Positions 10,039 through 21,618 of a DNA stretch of 64,000 bases are shown here, one piece after another. The number at the start of each line of letters is the position of its first letter. The stretch's first letter is position 1. The DNA is from Cordilura impudica (taxonomy: Eukaryota > Arthropoda > Insecta > Diptera > Scathophagidae), in the NCBI GenBank assembly GCA_963682025.1, contig OY821519.1, positions 12,438,168 to 12,502,167 on the forward strand, read 5' to 3'. Both the position numbers and the translations under genes were made by a program. Below the pieces are notes generated by a model that worked only from the letters and a program-made list of their open reading frames with translations, was not told the DNA's origin and ran no database searches.

Positions 10039-12593
10039 ATCTTCTTTCCTCCATTTTTAACGACACTTTTTATGGCCAGTTGCTAGAGTATTTGATTCAT
10101 TTGATGCCGCAAAATCGCAAATATAAAAAAATCTGCATTTTTCTTGAAAATTTTTTCCGTTAAAAAATTTTAGATTATTTTACCCGCCTTTCAGAGTTAT
10201 CCTTCGAATTTTTATAGAAAAATTTTTTATGATGAAATAAGCCTGTGCGCCGAATTTCAGCACTCGGCAAATGTCACAAGTAGGTCTACGAGCATGCAAA
10301 TGATTTGAAAAAAAAGACTGTGGCCTCATAAGATATTGACAGTGTTAACGAACTTTTCAAAATCGAACGGGCTGTTCTTAATTTAATTGTACTGCCAAGA
10401 AAAATGCGAAAAATGCTATCCGCAACAACTTCCAAAAGCCAATCATTAAAAGAAAGTACCCGAAACAATATTTTTTCATTAAACATTTCCACTATAAATA
10501 CACATGTTATTTTCTTTTAACAAAAAAAAAGATTTTTGCTTTACGTATTTTAATTTCAATTAAATCCAAACAAATTTCCTAAAATCATAAAGTCACACGA
10601 AATGACCAGCGCAGTTCTCTAACGTTTACCACGTTCATTTATTTAGGCCTAAAAGGTTTTTGGTTAAATAAACAAAAAACTCATTCATACTGACTGTCAT
10701 TACACACATCCAAATGTTCAGTACCACTACAGGGTACATACATAACCAACATAAAAGCAATTTTGTAAATATAAACAATATGTCAATTGTTGGCTTTTAT
10801 GTGGCAAATGACATTAAAATAACATTGCAATTTTATGGGAAAATTCCACACAAAAGCCGCACATGCACACATTTTCAACCCGAACTCAATCGAAGAGTCT
10901 CTACAACAAATATTTATTGCACTTTGATTGTTATTTACTTAAGTATGATTTCCACATACATGTTCGAACTTCAACCAGTGTTGCCATTTTGAGGGTTTTC
11001 GCCCATAGATTTAGGGGTTTTCCTAGTTTAGGCGGATTTTTATGGAGTACAAATTTCTTTTATTTTTAATATAATATTTACTAATTTGTTTTAGGATACT
11101 ATTATTTTTTTAATAACATTAATTATAACAAAATTTAATTAGGCAATAAACAGAAATTTGAATTTTACAAAAATGTTTTAAGCATTTCGATAACTAAAAA
11201 TTTACAAAAACAGTTCTAATTGAAATCATTTTAAAAATTTAAAACCCTCAAAGTCCCTGTGAAAATGCAAAAAAAAAGTCAATATAATATACTGAAATTG
11301 AAGCCTTCCTGCAAAAGTTTTAGTTACTTTCAAAAACATAAAAAAAAATGGTAATCCATTAACCCGTGCTGGTATGCCAATATTTTTAAAAGAGCTTATT
11401 TTTAAAATCGCATACCCATTTCTAGAGGTTTCTTGAAAAATATTGTTTACTGAAAAATAATGCGGAAACTAGAGCATTTCTATAAAAATTTTAATTAGTT
11501 AATTTCAAAAATTTTTTAATTTTTATTGGGCAAACAGCGATTTGGCACTAATTCTCACTCAAGCCTAAAACACTTTCTGATTTAGTCCAATTTTTGTGCC
11601 TTTACAGCTTAAAAGCTTTACAAAGTAAAAATTTTTATAGAAAGAACGATTTGTGAAGTGATATTACTTTAGGACATAAAATTAAAAAAAAAAACATACC
11701 TTGTCTTGAATATATATTTGTCTTACTTTATTCCACTAAAAGCATATATGGCTAATTCCAAAGTGACAGATATGACATTCAGTGATCTTTCTAATCCAAT
11801 AGTATACAGTGAAAGTTTTTCATTGTTCATAAAAATATAGAAAATTATGCAGAGTGAACTGACCAACATATTTGCTATTAGAAAAAGTGAGAAAATATTA
11901 TTGTTATTAATTAGTCATTTATTGTTCGGTTTAAGATCATATATATATTTTTCTAATGAAAGAAAGATAATAATTTTTGTAATGTAAGAGAAATATTAGA
12001 AAAAAATTGAAGACAGCGCTAGATGGAGTAGCTACTTTCGAACAAAGCGACTTGTTCATCGTCAGCATCCTTCTGCCTATTACTTCAACTCATGCTTAAT
12101 CAACTATTTAACTCAACATTTGAAAGAAAAGAACATGAGAAATGTTTTTCTTTTCATATACGATAATAATATTGTTATTATTAATTGGGGGCAGAAAGGA
12201 GTCATGACAGACATGAACAAACCGACATTATATAAGAGGATGTTTGGCAAACGCAGAAAAGCTCCGAAGTTATTTGTTTGACATATAAGAAACAGTTGTT
12301 TATAGTTAATATAAGAGCTAGTTAATTAATAAAGCATAGAAATATCATGAAATCTAAAATAAATTATAGTAAAAAGAAGTATTTAGTAATGTGACAGACA
12401 AGACACTGCCTTTATTTTCAAAATTACTTAATCGCAGCTTTCCTTTCTATACTTTCTATACTTTAGAATAAGTTTACTAAATGCTGTTATACTCCGTTGT
12501 TATTTTATTAAATTTCCTCTTTCATTTATTGATAATTTTAGCAATTCCGGCATTTATTAACCATATTCAAATTACATTCTACATTTAAAATCA
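9757..12593. other. AT-rich non-coding stretch; possible LTR-like promoter segment
   Basis: I see no supported gene apart from the CT tract near 10.0 kb. At about 12190-12340 a TATATAAGAGGATG box (about 12231) followed about 100 bp later by AATAAAGC resembles an LTR promoter/polyadenylation pair. The block 12036-12110 (TTCGAACAAAG ... TCATCGTCAGCATCC ... ATTACTTCAACTC) recurs, inverted and diverged, at about 24300-24365. Terminal repeats and target duplications were not found, so the LTR reading is weak. Confidence 0.35.
10003..10046 (+). repeat. CT-rich microsatellite
   Basis: CTTTCTCTCTCTCTTTCTCT-type run, continuing as TCTCTCTATCTTC. Confidence 0.9.
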
Positions 12594-12594
12594 T

Positions 12595-12712
12595 GTGAGT
12601 TCAATCACAGAGGAGATGTGTAAACATCTAGTAATTAAAGATTTTTTATGGCACTTTTTTAAAATCAAAGAGAAAGCTCCACCTATGTATCACTTATAGC
12701 AATCAACTGCAG
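12595..12712 (-). mobile_element. Family D element, 3'-end fragment
   Basis: GATGTGTAAACATCTAGTAA preceded by GTGAGTTCAATCACAGAG is the reverse complement of the family D 3' end (compare 23770-23850). It continues into TTATGGCACTTTTTTAAAAT and ATGTATCACTTATAGCA, the arm of the family's internal inverted repeat. Confidence 0.7.
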
Positions 12713-12769
12713 GGGCTCTGCGAATAGAAAAATATTTATTATTATTTATTATTTCAACTGATTAATTTT

Positions 12770-13835
12770 TAATTTTTATATTTGATTTTTGGTTTTTAAT
12801 TTTTCATTTTTAATTTTTTATTTTTCATTCTTCGTTTTTCGTTTCTCCTTTTTCATTTTCATTTTTCCATTTAAATTTTTCATTTTTATTTTTCATTTTT
12901 TATTTTTCAGTTCTTATTTTTCATTTTTCATTTTCCGTTTTTCATTTTTCATTTTTCATTCTTCGTTTTTCAATATTAATTTCTCATTTTCTATTTTTCA
13001 TTTTTTATTTTAATTTTTCGTTTTTCATTTTTAATTTTTCATCTTTAATTTTTCATTTTTTCTTTTTCATTTTTAATTTTTTTTTAATTTTAAATTTTTC
13101 ATTTTTCATTTTTTATTTTTCAGTTTTCATTTTTAATTTTTCATCTTTCATTTTCAATTTTTAATTTTATTTTTAATTTTTTACTTTTATTTTATTTTTA
13201 ATATTTCATTTTTTATTTTTTATTTTTAGTTTCTTATTTTTCATTTTTCATTTTATTTTTCATTTTTTATTTTTCATTTTTTCTTTTTCATTTTTTATTT
13301 TTCATTTTTTAATTTTCATTTTTCATTTTTTATTTTTCATTCTTCGTTTTTCATTTCTCATTTCTCATTTCCCATTTTTCATTTTTTATTTTCATTTTTA
13401 CCAATTTAAATTTTTCCTTTTTATTTTTACTTTTTCATTTTTTATTTTTCATTTCTTATTTTTCATTTTCCGTTTTTCATCTTTCGTTTTTCGTTTTTCA
13501 TATTTAAATTTTTCAATTTTAATTTTCCATTTATATTTTTTATTTTTCATTTTTCATTTTAATTTTTCATTTTTCGTTTTTTATTTTTCGCTTTTCGTTT
13601 TTCATTTTTCATATTTCATTTTTAATTTTTTATTTTTGATTTTTCATTCTTTATTTCTTATTTTTCGGTTTTCGTTTTTCATTTTTCGTTTTTCATATTT
13701 CATTTTTAATTTTTTTTTTTCAATTTTTAATTTTTTATTTTTCATTTTTTATTTTTCAATTTTCATTTTTCATTTTTCATCTATCATTTTTAATTTTTTA
13801 TTTTTAATTTTTTATTTTTAATTATTCATTTTTAA
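12770..13835 (+). repeat. TTTTTCATT-type satellite
   Basis: About 1.07 kb of drifting 7-10 bp units (TTTTTCATTTTT, TTTTTAATTT, TTTTCGTTTT). Open frames inside (Phe/Ile/Ser-rich) are a by-product of the repeat and not genes. Confidence 0.93.
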
Positions 13836-14620
13836 TTTTCCACATAGTGGCATAGGGTATAGTGTGTGATGATGTTACACACATCTTCATTTATCTTTAT
13901 TTATTTCATTTATTCATCTTTATTTGTTTATATTTTTTTTGTTTATTTTTGTTTACTATATGCACATGCACATATTTATTTGTAATTATTTGTTTACATT
14001 TATTTATTTTTTTTTGCATATCTTTTCTTTTCATTCAACACATACCACAAAGTACACTAACCTTGGTTAAAGGGTTGAATTACAAAACAATAAATTATTG
14101 TGTAATTAAATATCACTGGAATGCAGAATGACAAATTTGTGAAAATTCAAATTGTGTCAATAACCCATGACAAATAGGAATGTCACTCAAATTTTGAGGG
14201 GAAAAATTTAAATTGATTATTGAACGTTTTCTGATTGGCTATTGAGTCCAACGTTCAAAAATCAATGAATTTGTGATATGCGAATGTAAAGAAAAGAGAA
14301 GACTATTATTTAAATTAAGTAAAAATATATTAAATTATAATGATATAAAAGACCAGCATTTTAAAATAAATAATCAATTATAATTCTGATTTGAAAGGGT
14401 TATAATTAAAACTAAACAGAGATTTTCTTTTTTTTTTACTGGCATATTCTGCCAAAGGGTTCAAACATTGGCATAATCTGCCTACGTGCTATCTCTGTAA
14501 AACATTAAAAAAGTGCATCTAGCGTGCACGCGGGAACTGCTTTGAGGAAAGCACTTGACAAAATTCCTCCTGAGATTGGTCCGGTTCTCACCCAATCTTA
14601 GTGTCCTTTTGTACACCCTC
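13836..14620. other. Family A end fragment followed by AT-rich sequence; no gene
   Basis: CCACATAGTGGCATAGGGTA at about 13840-13860 is the 5' terminus of a family A element in minus orientation. The rest (TTTATT-rich, then unique-looking sequence) shows no coding signal. A TGGCATATTCTGCC palindrome is at about 14441-14454. Confidence 0.5.
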
Positions 14621-14623
14621 ATT

Positions 14624-14702
14624 ACACTATATGGCGATCCTGCCAAGCTAACACTATATGGCGATCCTGCCCCCTCATACACTATATGGCGATCCTGCCG
14701 CC
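14624..14702 (+). repeat. Short tandem repeat, CACTATATGGCGATCCTGCC unit
   Basis: Three close copies of ACACTATATGGCGATCCTGC separated by 5-9 bp. Degenerate continuations reach about 14820 (ACACTATATTAAAT, CATTATATAACGGTCC, ATTTGGTGATCCTAGC). Confidence 0.85.
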
Positions 14703-14831
14703 ATACATACACTATATTAAATTTAAATGCCACTATGTACGTAGATTGCTACAAGGCATACATTATATAACGGTCCAGCGATTTTTATATTATTTGGTGA
14801 TCCTAGCTGGCGTCCCACCTACACTATAAGT

Positions 14832-15635
14832 GGTATAGGGTATAATTTGGGTAAATATTTGGGTATAATGACTTTGTGCTGCTGTTTGTAACTACCAAAA
14901 ATATTTGACCTAGACCCATCTTTTATTATACCGATCGACTCAAAATCACTTTCAGAGTCGATTTAGCAATGTCCGTCCGTCCGTCCTTCCGTCCGTCCGT
15001 CTGTGTGTCCATGTAAAGATTTTAATCAAACTACAGGTCGCAGATATGAATATATTTTGATGAAATTTGGTATGTAAGCTTTCATCGGATGAACGATATT
15101 GAAATTGGTGAAATTCGGTGCATGTTCAGACCTAGCCCCCATACAAATGACCCCCTATCAAGCCGACATGAAGTGCCATAAGATCCAAATTATAATATAG
15201 ATCTCAGTCAAATTAGGTTTGTATGTGTTTATTATATCCATTAATTAGTAGTCCAAAAATAATACCTATAGGACAATTTTTATTCATAGGTCCCATATAA
15301 GCTGCTTCCCGATCTTCACTTAAATCTATCAAAAAACAAAAAAAATTGCACAGATTTTTCTCAAATTTGGTTTGTATATATTTTTTCAAAATATAAGTGA
15401 CTTTGCCAAATATGGTCAGGATCGGTCCATTTTTGGGCCTAGTCCCCATATAGATATAGCATCCGATATGAACTTTTTCATATCTGCAGCCAAAAAAATT
15501 AATAAAAATCCCACTAAACTTTGTTTTATGCTTATTTCCTTTATCCAGTTAGTTGGGCCTGAGAGATAGGGTCTCTAAGCGCATGGTATAGGGTATCGTA
15601 TAGACGGTCTAGACCGACTATAATTTTCTAACTTG
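14832..15635 (+). mobile_element. Family A element, copy A2
   Basis: Near full length. The 5' end is rearranged (TGGTATAGGGTATAATTTGG before the usual TATAATGACTTTGTGCTGCT). The (GTCY)n tract is at about 14970-15003. The 3' hairpin reads TAGACGGTCTAGACCGACTA and is followed by ATTTTCTAACTTG. It is the first of two head-to-tail copies; a satellite spacer follows at 15636-15769. Confidence 0.75.
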
Positions 15636-15769
15636 TTTATTTTTCATTTTTTATTTTTAATATTTCATTTTTTATTTTTCATTTTTTATTTTTCATTTTT
15701 TATTTTTTATTTTTAATTTTTTATTTTTCAATTTTCATTTTTATTTTTCATCTTTTATTTTTCATTTTT
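15636..15769 (+). repeat. Satellite spacer between tandem A copies
   Basis: 134 bp of TTTATTTTTCATTTTTTATT-type sequence exactly between the 3' end of A2 and the 5' end of A3. Confidence 0.9.
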
Positions 15770-16537
15770 ATACCCTATACCACTATGTGGTTTGGGTATA
15801 ATAACTTTGTGCTGCTGTTTGTAACAACCAAAAATATTTGACCTAGACCCATCTTTAATTATACCGATCGAATCAGAACCACTTTCTGAGTTGATTTAAC
15901 AATGTCCGTCCGTCCGTCCATCCGTCTGTGTGTCCATGTAAAGCTTGTAATCAAACTGCAGGTCGCAAATATGAATATATTTTGACGAAATTTGGTATAT
16001 AAGCCATGGGATGAACGCTATTGAAATTGGTGAGAATCGGTCCATGTTCAGACGTAGCCCCCATACAAATTACCCATATGAAATCGACATAAATTGCCAT
16101 AAGATCCAAATTGTCATATAGATCTTACTCAAATTGGGTTTGTATGCGTTCATTACATCCACTAATGAGTAGTCCAAAAATGATCCCTTTGACCCCATAT
16201 AGAGCTGCTTCCCGATCTTCACTTAAATCTATTAAAAAACAAAAATATTGCACTGATTCTTCTCAAATTTTGTTTGTACATATTTTTGCAAAATACAAGA
16301 GACTTTACCAAACATGATCAGGATCGGTCCATTTTTGGACCTAGTCGCTTTATAGATATAGCATCCGATATGAACTTTTTCATATCTGCAGCCAAAAAAA
16401 TTAATAAAAATCCCACTCAAATTTGGTTTTTGCTTATTTTCAATGTCCAGTTAGTTGGGCCTAAGAGATAGGGTTTCTAAACGCATGGTATAGGGTATCG
16501 TATGGTCGGTCTAGACCGACTATAATTTTCTTACTTG
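15770..16537 (+). mobile_element. Family A element, copy A3 (full length)
   Basis: 768 bp. 5' ATACCCTATACC plus ACCACTATGTGGT, (GTCY)n at about 15905-15930, 3' GGTATAGGGTAT, hairpin (GGTCGGTCTAGACCGACTAT) and ATTTTCTTACTTG. Satellite DNA lies on both sides. Confidence 0.82.
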
Positions 16538-16740
16538 TTTATTTTTAATTATTCATTTTTAATTTTCCGTTTTTTATTTTTCATTTTTAATACTTCATTT
16601 TTTATTTGTCATTTTTTATTTTTAATTTATAATTTTTCGTTTTTCTTATTTAATTTTTAATTTTAATTTTTATTTTTCATTTTTTATTTTTCACTTTTCA
16701 TTTTCATTTTTTATTTTTCATTTTTGATTTTTGATTTTCA
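16538..16740 (+). repeat. TTTTTCATT-type satellite
   Basis: About 200 bp of TTTATTTTTAATT/TTTTTCATTTT units directly after A3. Confidence 0.9.
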
Positions 16741-16743
16741 AAC

Positions 16744-16860
16744 AGGTTATTACATATCATAATTTTTTCACGAATACAATCATAAGTCACAACGATTTTG
16801 TCTTACGTCTTACGCGGTTTTTGTGATTGTATTGTGCGTATAGGTGTTTACATTATCAAA
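16744..16860 (-). mobile_element. Family D element fragment
   Basis: Reverse complement of the 5' part of family D: ATCATAATTTTTTCACGAATACA..., then GTTTTTGTGATTGTATTGTG and CGTATAGGTGTTTA (compare 33240-33380). The terminal palindrome is eroded. Confidence 0.6.
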
Positions 16861-18150
16861 AAAAAGTTGTTTCACTTCTTCATTTGCTTCAATATCCTAG
16901 AGTGGTTTTTTACTTTAGCTTTATTTGCCCACTGTGCACTTCACATTTACGCTTTAACAGGCTGCCAACTATCACATAAAACATAAATTTTTCGCAAGAA
17001 ATTATTTTCACACAAGAAACAGACTTGGTAACCCTTGCGAGGGAACTACAACGTCATATAAAGGGTAAACAGAGAGTGATTGAGAGAGAGAGAATTATTT
17101 TTCTCCCAGTTTTTTTCTTGTTTTTGTTTTAGATATGGTGACAAAGAGGAATAAAGAATAACTTACCTTATGATGCAATTTAAATGCAATTTTTTTAACA
17201 TTTTTTTTTTACTAAATTAAAAACAACATGCAATAATTTATACAAAATCAATATTATTATTAAAATTAGAATAGTTTTAATAATTAAAACACTGTTTCCT
17301 GTTTTATTTACAATATTTTTAAGTGGACGATACGAAAACATCTCGTATCGAAATTAATGAATTGCAAAAACTAATAATTACCGGTAATGTAGAGTTACCA
17401 TAGTATGGTTAGGTGTGTTTTAATAAGGGGGACCTATAATTAAATGTTATTTTTGGCAAACTAGACCATTTCTATTTACAAAAACTTTCAAAACATAATT
17501 GAATTTCGATTCAATGTGAATTTTTATTTGGCATAATTTCTTCAATTTTTCTGTTAACATACATTTAAATAAAAAAAAAATGTTAGTTTTTGAAAATAAA
17601 TGACATGCGTTTTCAGAAATATTTTAGAGATAATAAAAACAATTCTGGCAACACTGACACGCTCAATACACATTCGCAAATGCATATCGGATATTTATGG
17701 CAATTTTATTACAACTCAATGTGTATTGTGTTGTCATTATTTGTTTAACATCCCGTGGCGTAAGTGTGGGGGTTAGTGTAAGGTAAATACAGTTATTTGT
17801 CACAAATCTTTGGGTAGCAAACAATTGTGAGAAATTGCCGGAAAATGAGAAATTCTTTTGTTTCGAAATTTGTAAAATAAATTGTTTATTTATCTGTGAA
17901 CTTTAAACATGTGATTTTTCAAACGAATAATGGTTTTTTTTTCATACAACAGTGCCATCTCGCTTAGCCCAATAGCTCGATTATTGCGACACATAAATTT
18001 TTTGCAATGTTGATTCATATTAATAACTATTGCTATTGTACTTTGATAAACCATGTCCAATTTCATAATATGGAATTGATCCCACACTCTTTGATAAGGA
18101 TAAAATTTGACAGGAATATTCTGGTTTAATAAGCTAAGATTTAAGTAGGT
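16861..18150. other. AT-rich sequence; no gene seen
   Basis: No motif that I recognise. A 65-codon minus-strand frame at 17890-18087 has no family features and no supporting context. Confidence 0.4.
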
Positions 18151-18159
18151 GACAGTACA

Positions 18160-18478
18160 CTGGAATCTCTTAAAAAATTAGGAATTTCGCGTTAAGTTCT
18201 AAAATTATATTTTTTTCCTTTTTTACGAAATCACTCTTTGGTGTGTATCAATGCATGGAATGTGCGTTGGTTCATTCACTAGTTGCGCTAAGTGGTTATG
18301 CGCGGCGAAAAGCTCAACGTAACGGCCTTCGGGAGTTGTTTGACTCGAATGATGAAGCCAAGAAGAGTTATGAATATTGAAATCGCCGGCAACTACGATT
18401 TCACTATTCGGGCAACTTTCTAATATTTTTGTTATAGATTCAGAAAGGGCATCGAAACCATCATATGTATGGTCCCTT
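18160..18478 (-). pseudogene. Non-LTR endonuclease fragment
   Basis: On the minus strand, DGFDALSESITKIL is followed by CPNSEIVVAGDFNIHNSSWL, then EGRYVELFAAHNHLA and QLVNEPTHIP. The GDFNxH core with PTHIP downstream is the AP-endonuclease of a non-LTR element, of a different family from the Jockey element at 2-8 kb (GDFNIHNSSWL against GDFNAKHPWW). Stops interrupt it. Upstream on the same strand sits an RT fragment, the opposite of the normal domain order. Confidence 0.7.
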
Positions 18479-18479
18479 T

Positions 18480-18655
18480 CTATGTTTGGTCTTCTGGTCT
18501 ATTGTGAAGCTTTTTCAAAATTTCTCCGATTATCAAATCAAAACCTGGACTGTTTCCTGGTCTTATATTTCTTATTGCATTAATGGATTCTAATATGGTG
18601 AGGGGTTGTATTTCCATATACTCCTGAACGGTATGGGGCTCATTGAATACTTTCA
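18480..18655 (-). pseudogene. Non-LTR reverse transcriptase finger fragment
   Basis: The minus strand reads VFNEPHTVQEYMEIQPL, then LESINAIRNIRPGNSPGFDL, IIGEILKKL. This is the first RT block (usually KSPGxD). It directly precedes endonuclease sequence in reading order, so the two fragments were joined by rearrangement or come from separate insertions. Confidence 0.6.
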
Positions 18656-19985
18656 TTTCTTGCTATAGGTTGAAGCAAAGGCATCAGTATCACTCTTTAA
18701 CCAAGAGTTATTTTGGTTAAGTTTTGGGAAAAATTATTGCTGAAAATGAGCCAATTAAAATGTAACTCTTTAATGTTGAAATTAATATTAAAACATTCAA
18801 TGAAACATTTCTTAACAGATCTTTCACGAAGACATAAAAGTATATTGTTAGCGAAACTCTTATTTGTTTTTTAAATTAATATAAAGACATAATTTACAAA
18901 TTTTTTAAATAATTTAATATATTTTATTTTTTTATATATATTTATATACTCGAGTGTGTGTGTATGTCAAACTTTCTCTTACTACTTGCACTCGTTTTTT
19001 AATAAATAACAACTTAAGTAGCTGCGAATTCTTTTTTGTCATAATTTTTCCTCTTTTTTTTAAGAGGATGCTTTTGTCAACAACTCAACTTGACTTGAAT
19101 TTATTTGATGATAGCAATTTTTTATATTTATTTATTTTTTTTTTTTTTTTTTTTTGTAAATCAAAAGAATAAAAGTTACCTAGACAACAACAACTGGTTG
19201 GTTAGCGTACGCTAAAATGAGGAAAAAAAAAATTGTGAAGAAATAATTTTAACAGAAAATGATATCCTTCTAAAAGGCTGTGAAGGATATACTCGTACAT
19301 ATAAAATGTTGTGCAAATCAACAAAGCATAAAAGGACCACTTAAGGAACAACAACAGCAGCAGTAAGATGAAGAAAAAATCACTTTGAAGCTTAAACAGG
19401 AGCATAAGAATATAAGAAGGCGCGAAAGTGAAGACAGTTTTCTTTTTTTTGTAAAAAATAATATAAGAAGAAAAGCAGAGTAGAACATAGAAGGGGGGGG
19501 GGGGGGGCAAACCTGCAGTATGAGTTTGAATTGGCTGAATGTACACTGTACACCTTTTTCATATTATTTTATGTTTATTTCTTCTTTTTTTTCCAAACAT
19601 ACAACATATTTCTCCACATTTTTTTTTCTTTTTTTTTTTTGATTTACTTCTTTGAAAAGTATGAAATTTCTTTTAACTTGCTTCAATTTCTTTCATTCTA
19701 GTTGTTTTTTATGTTTCTTCATTGTTATGCGTCGAGTATATTCGCGAAATGCAATAAAAAAATATTTTACATCGTCGTAACTTAAACACTGATTTCTTTT
19801 ATATTCTTGATTTTTTTCGCTTTATTTTGGTCATGATGTTTTTTCCTTTCTGTATATTAAGGCGGTCCTTGATAGAGTTTTGAGGATTTTGTTTTGGGCA
19901 ATCTGCTTCGCAAGAAGCTGCAGACGAACTGTCGAACTTTTTAACAAAAACATGTTAATCAATAAATTCATCATTTACTATTCCA
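18656..19985. other. AT-rich stretch with homopolymer runs; no gene
   Basis: Contains T-runs near 19134 and 19620 and an uninterrupted run of about 15 G at about 19493-19507. Frames such as the Phe-rich one at 19202-19546 (minus) have no domain features. Confidence 0.45.
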
Positions 19986-20396
19986 AATAGAAAGGCGGTA
20001 GGAAATATCGCCCAAAGAAAAATCGCCAAAAAAAAAAAAAAAATTAAAAATCGCCCAAAAAAAATCCATACAAAATTTCATATGAATTTCGCCCAAATAT
20101 ATTGGGTTTTTTTTCGTTATTTTTGGGCTTAATTTCGTTTAATAAAATTGGGTAATTTTTCATTATGAAAAATCACCAAAAAATAACATATGGAAAATGG
20201 CCCAAAATTGTTCCATTTGGAGTTTTCAAACAAGTGTTGGTAATTCCTGTTGATTACTTTGATAAAAAGGTAAGTACGTCTTTATCCATAAATGAGAAGT
20301 ATTAGTTTTGTGTGGTTGTAAATACTTTGGACATAAAATATATGTACAGAAAGAAACTGAAAATGAAAAATTTGTAAAAAAAAAAAAAAATCGCGC

Positions 20397-20615
20397 GTTT
20401 TTTGATAAAATTAAAAATTTTTCGGTGAAAAAACGCATAAAGAAATTTAAAAACAAAAACTAAAAATGAAAAATTTTTCGCCTGCGGCGCTTTCGACAAT
20501 ATTTCAAATTTTTCGGTGAAAAAGCGCATAAAGAAATTTAAAAACAGAAACTTAAATGAAAAATTTTACAAAAAAATTGCGCGATTTTTGTACAAATTTT
20601 TCGCCTGCGGCGCTT
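20397..20615 (+). repeat. Tandem duplication of about 105-110 bp
   Basis: Two units share AATTTTTCGGTGAAAAA(A/G)CGCATAAAGAAATTTAAAAAC and end in TTTTTCGCCTGCGGCGCTTT (about 20475-20494 and 20599-20618). A GCGCGATTTTT word repeats with them. The CGCCTGCGGCG palindrome is unusually GC-rich for this window. Confidence 0.75.
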
Positions 20616-21618
20616 TGGTCAAAAGTAAAAACCAAAAGTATAAAATTTTGACAAAAATTTGCGCGATTCTTGTTCTCCGTAATAAAAACAAAATGAATCA
20701 ATATATCTTACAAATAACTTTAAAAACGCTAATTGTTTTTTCGCAAGAGATATTTCCCTTCATATTTGTTTTAACGGATAAAAAAAAACCAAAAGTGTTA
20801 TGTTATGATTTGGAGGCATACAGTTTAATGACCGACTTTGAAACTGCATTGCAAAGTTTTTTAAAAAAAATGTTCTAACGCAAAATACTACGGTTGCTGG
20901 TTTCAATTCTACTAAGCAATTAGGCGCAACATTTCACAAAAATTCAGAAAGCTCGCAGAGTACATTAGAGCAAACAAAAAGTGTTCTCAAGTGTACCGTA
21001 AATTTTTGTCGTTGCCTCTCCTTCCGCCAAAATCCATTTAGAAAATTTTTCTGTCTTCAAATTAAGTACACGTTCGACATCTGCTATCGAAGCATACAAT
21101 GGCATTTGGGTCGTCTAATACAAAAACGAGGACATTTCTTCAAATTTGTGGGAGTTCTTCGGGATGAAGAATTTTCGAAAAGCAGTGCTATGAAGCTTTT
21201 TGGTCGAAAGTGGTGGCATACTTGGAGGAAAAGAATAAGACGACCATATGCGGAGAAAACACGTTTAATATTAGAGGCTACAGAAGCTTTGGAAGCAGGA
21301 ACTATAACTATCACTTCTTTCCATACTCGAATGCTATTTACCAAAAATAACATATGCACCGATTGGTAGCCTTACAACGATATATCTGAAAGTGAATCGG
21401 AGGAAACAGATGTTGAAGAGGAGCCACCAGAAGAAGACAACAAAAGTTCAAGTACTGCGAAATGCACAATATGCCTAGAGCAATCTCCCAATACAGTATT
21501 GTCGCCTTGCCGTCATTTGAAATACTGCAATGAGTGCGTACTTAAATTGCTGGCAAAAAGTTTGGCTGAAGTTCTTCTGTCCACACTGTCGGCACAGCTG
21601 CTGAAGAAGCAATGAATG
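20560..21618 (+). pseudogene. RING-finger protein gene, broken
   Basis: Coding-like sequence with a C-terminal C3HC4 RING (zinc-binding, usually a ubiquitin E3 module). Parts in order: KKPKVLCYDLEAYSL (about 20785-20830); after a frame change in an A-run near 20870, a Cys/Arg-rich stretch (about 20990-21080); FGRKWWHTWRKRIRRPYAEK (about 21200-21260); TAG stop at 21367-21369; acidic ESESEETDVEEEPPEED; then CTICLEQ (Cys at 21463 and 21472), SPCRHLKYCNEC (about 21502-21537). A one-base frame change near 21560 separates these from the last pair FFCPHC (about 21574-21591). RING spacing is C-x2-C-x11-C-x-H-x3-C-x2-C...C-x2-C. Host retrocopy, transposon gene and captured viral gene are all possible; I do not recognise the N-terminal part. 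Confidence 0.6.

Noticed and set aside
10286..10492. 68-codon minus frame
   Set aside because: No motif match and no context; possibly chance.
12789..13821. Phe/Ser/Ile-rich open frames of 60-75 codons
   Set aside because: They are translations of the TTTTTCATT satellite; the same happens on the minus strand at 37447-38283.
17890..18087. 65-codon minus frame with several Met and Cys
   Set aside because: No recognisable family, no neighbouring exon and no better than chance length in AT-rich DNA.
19202..19546. 114-codon minus frame with a Pro run
   Set aside because: The Pro run is the poly-G tract on the other strand; the rest is low complexity.
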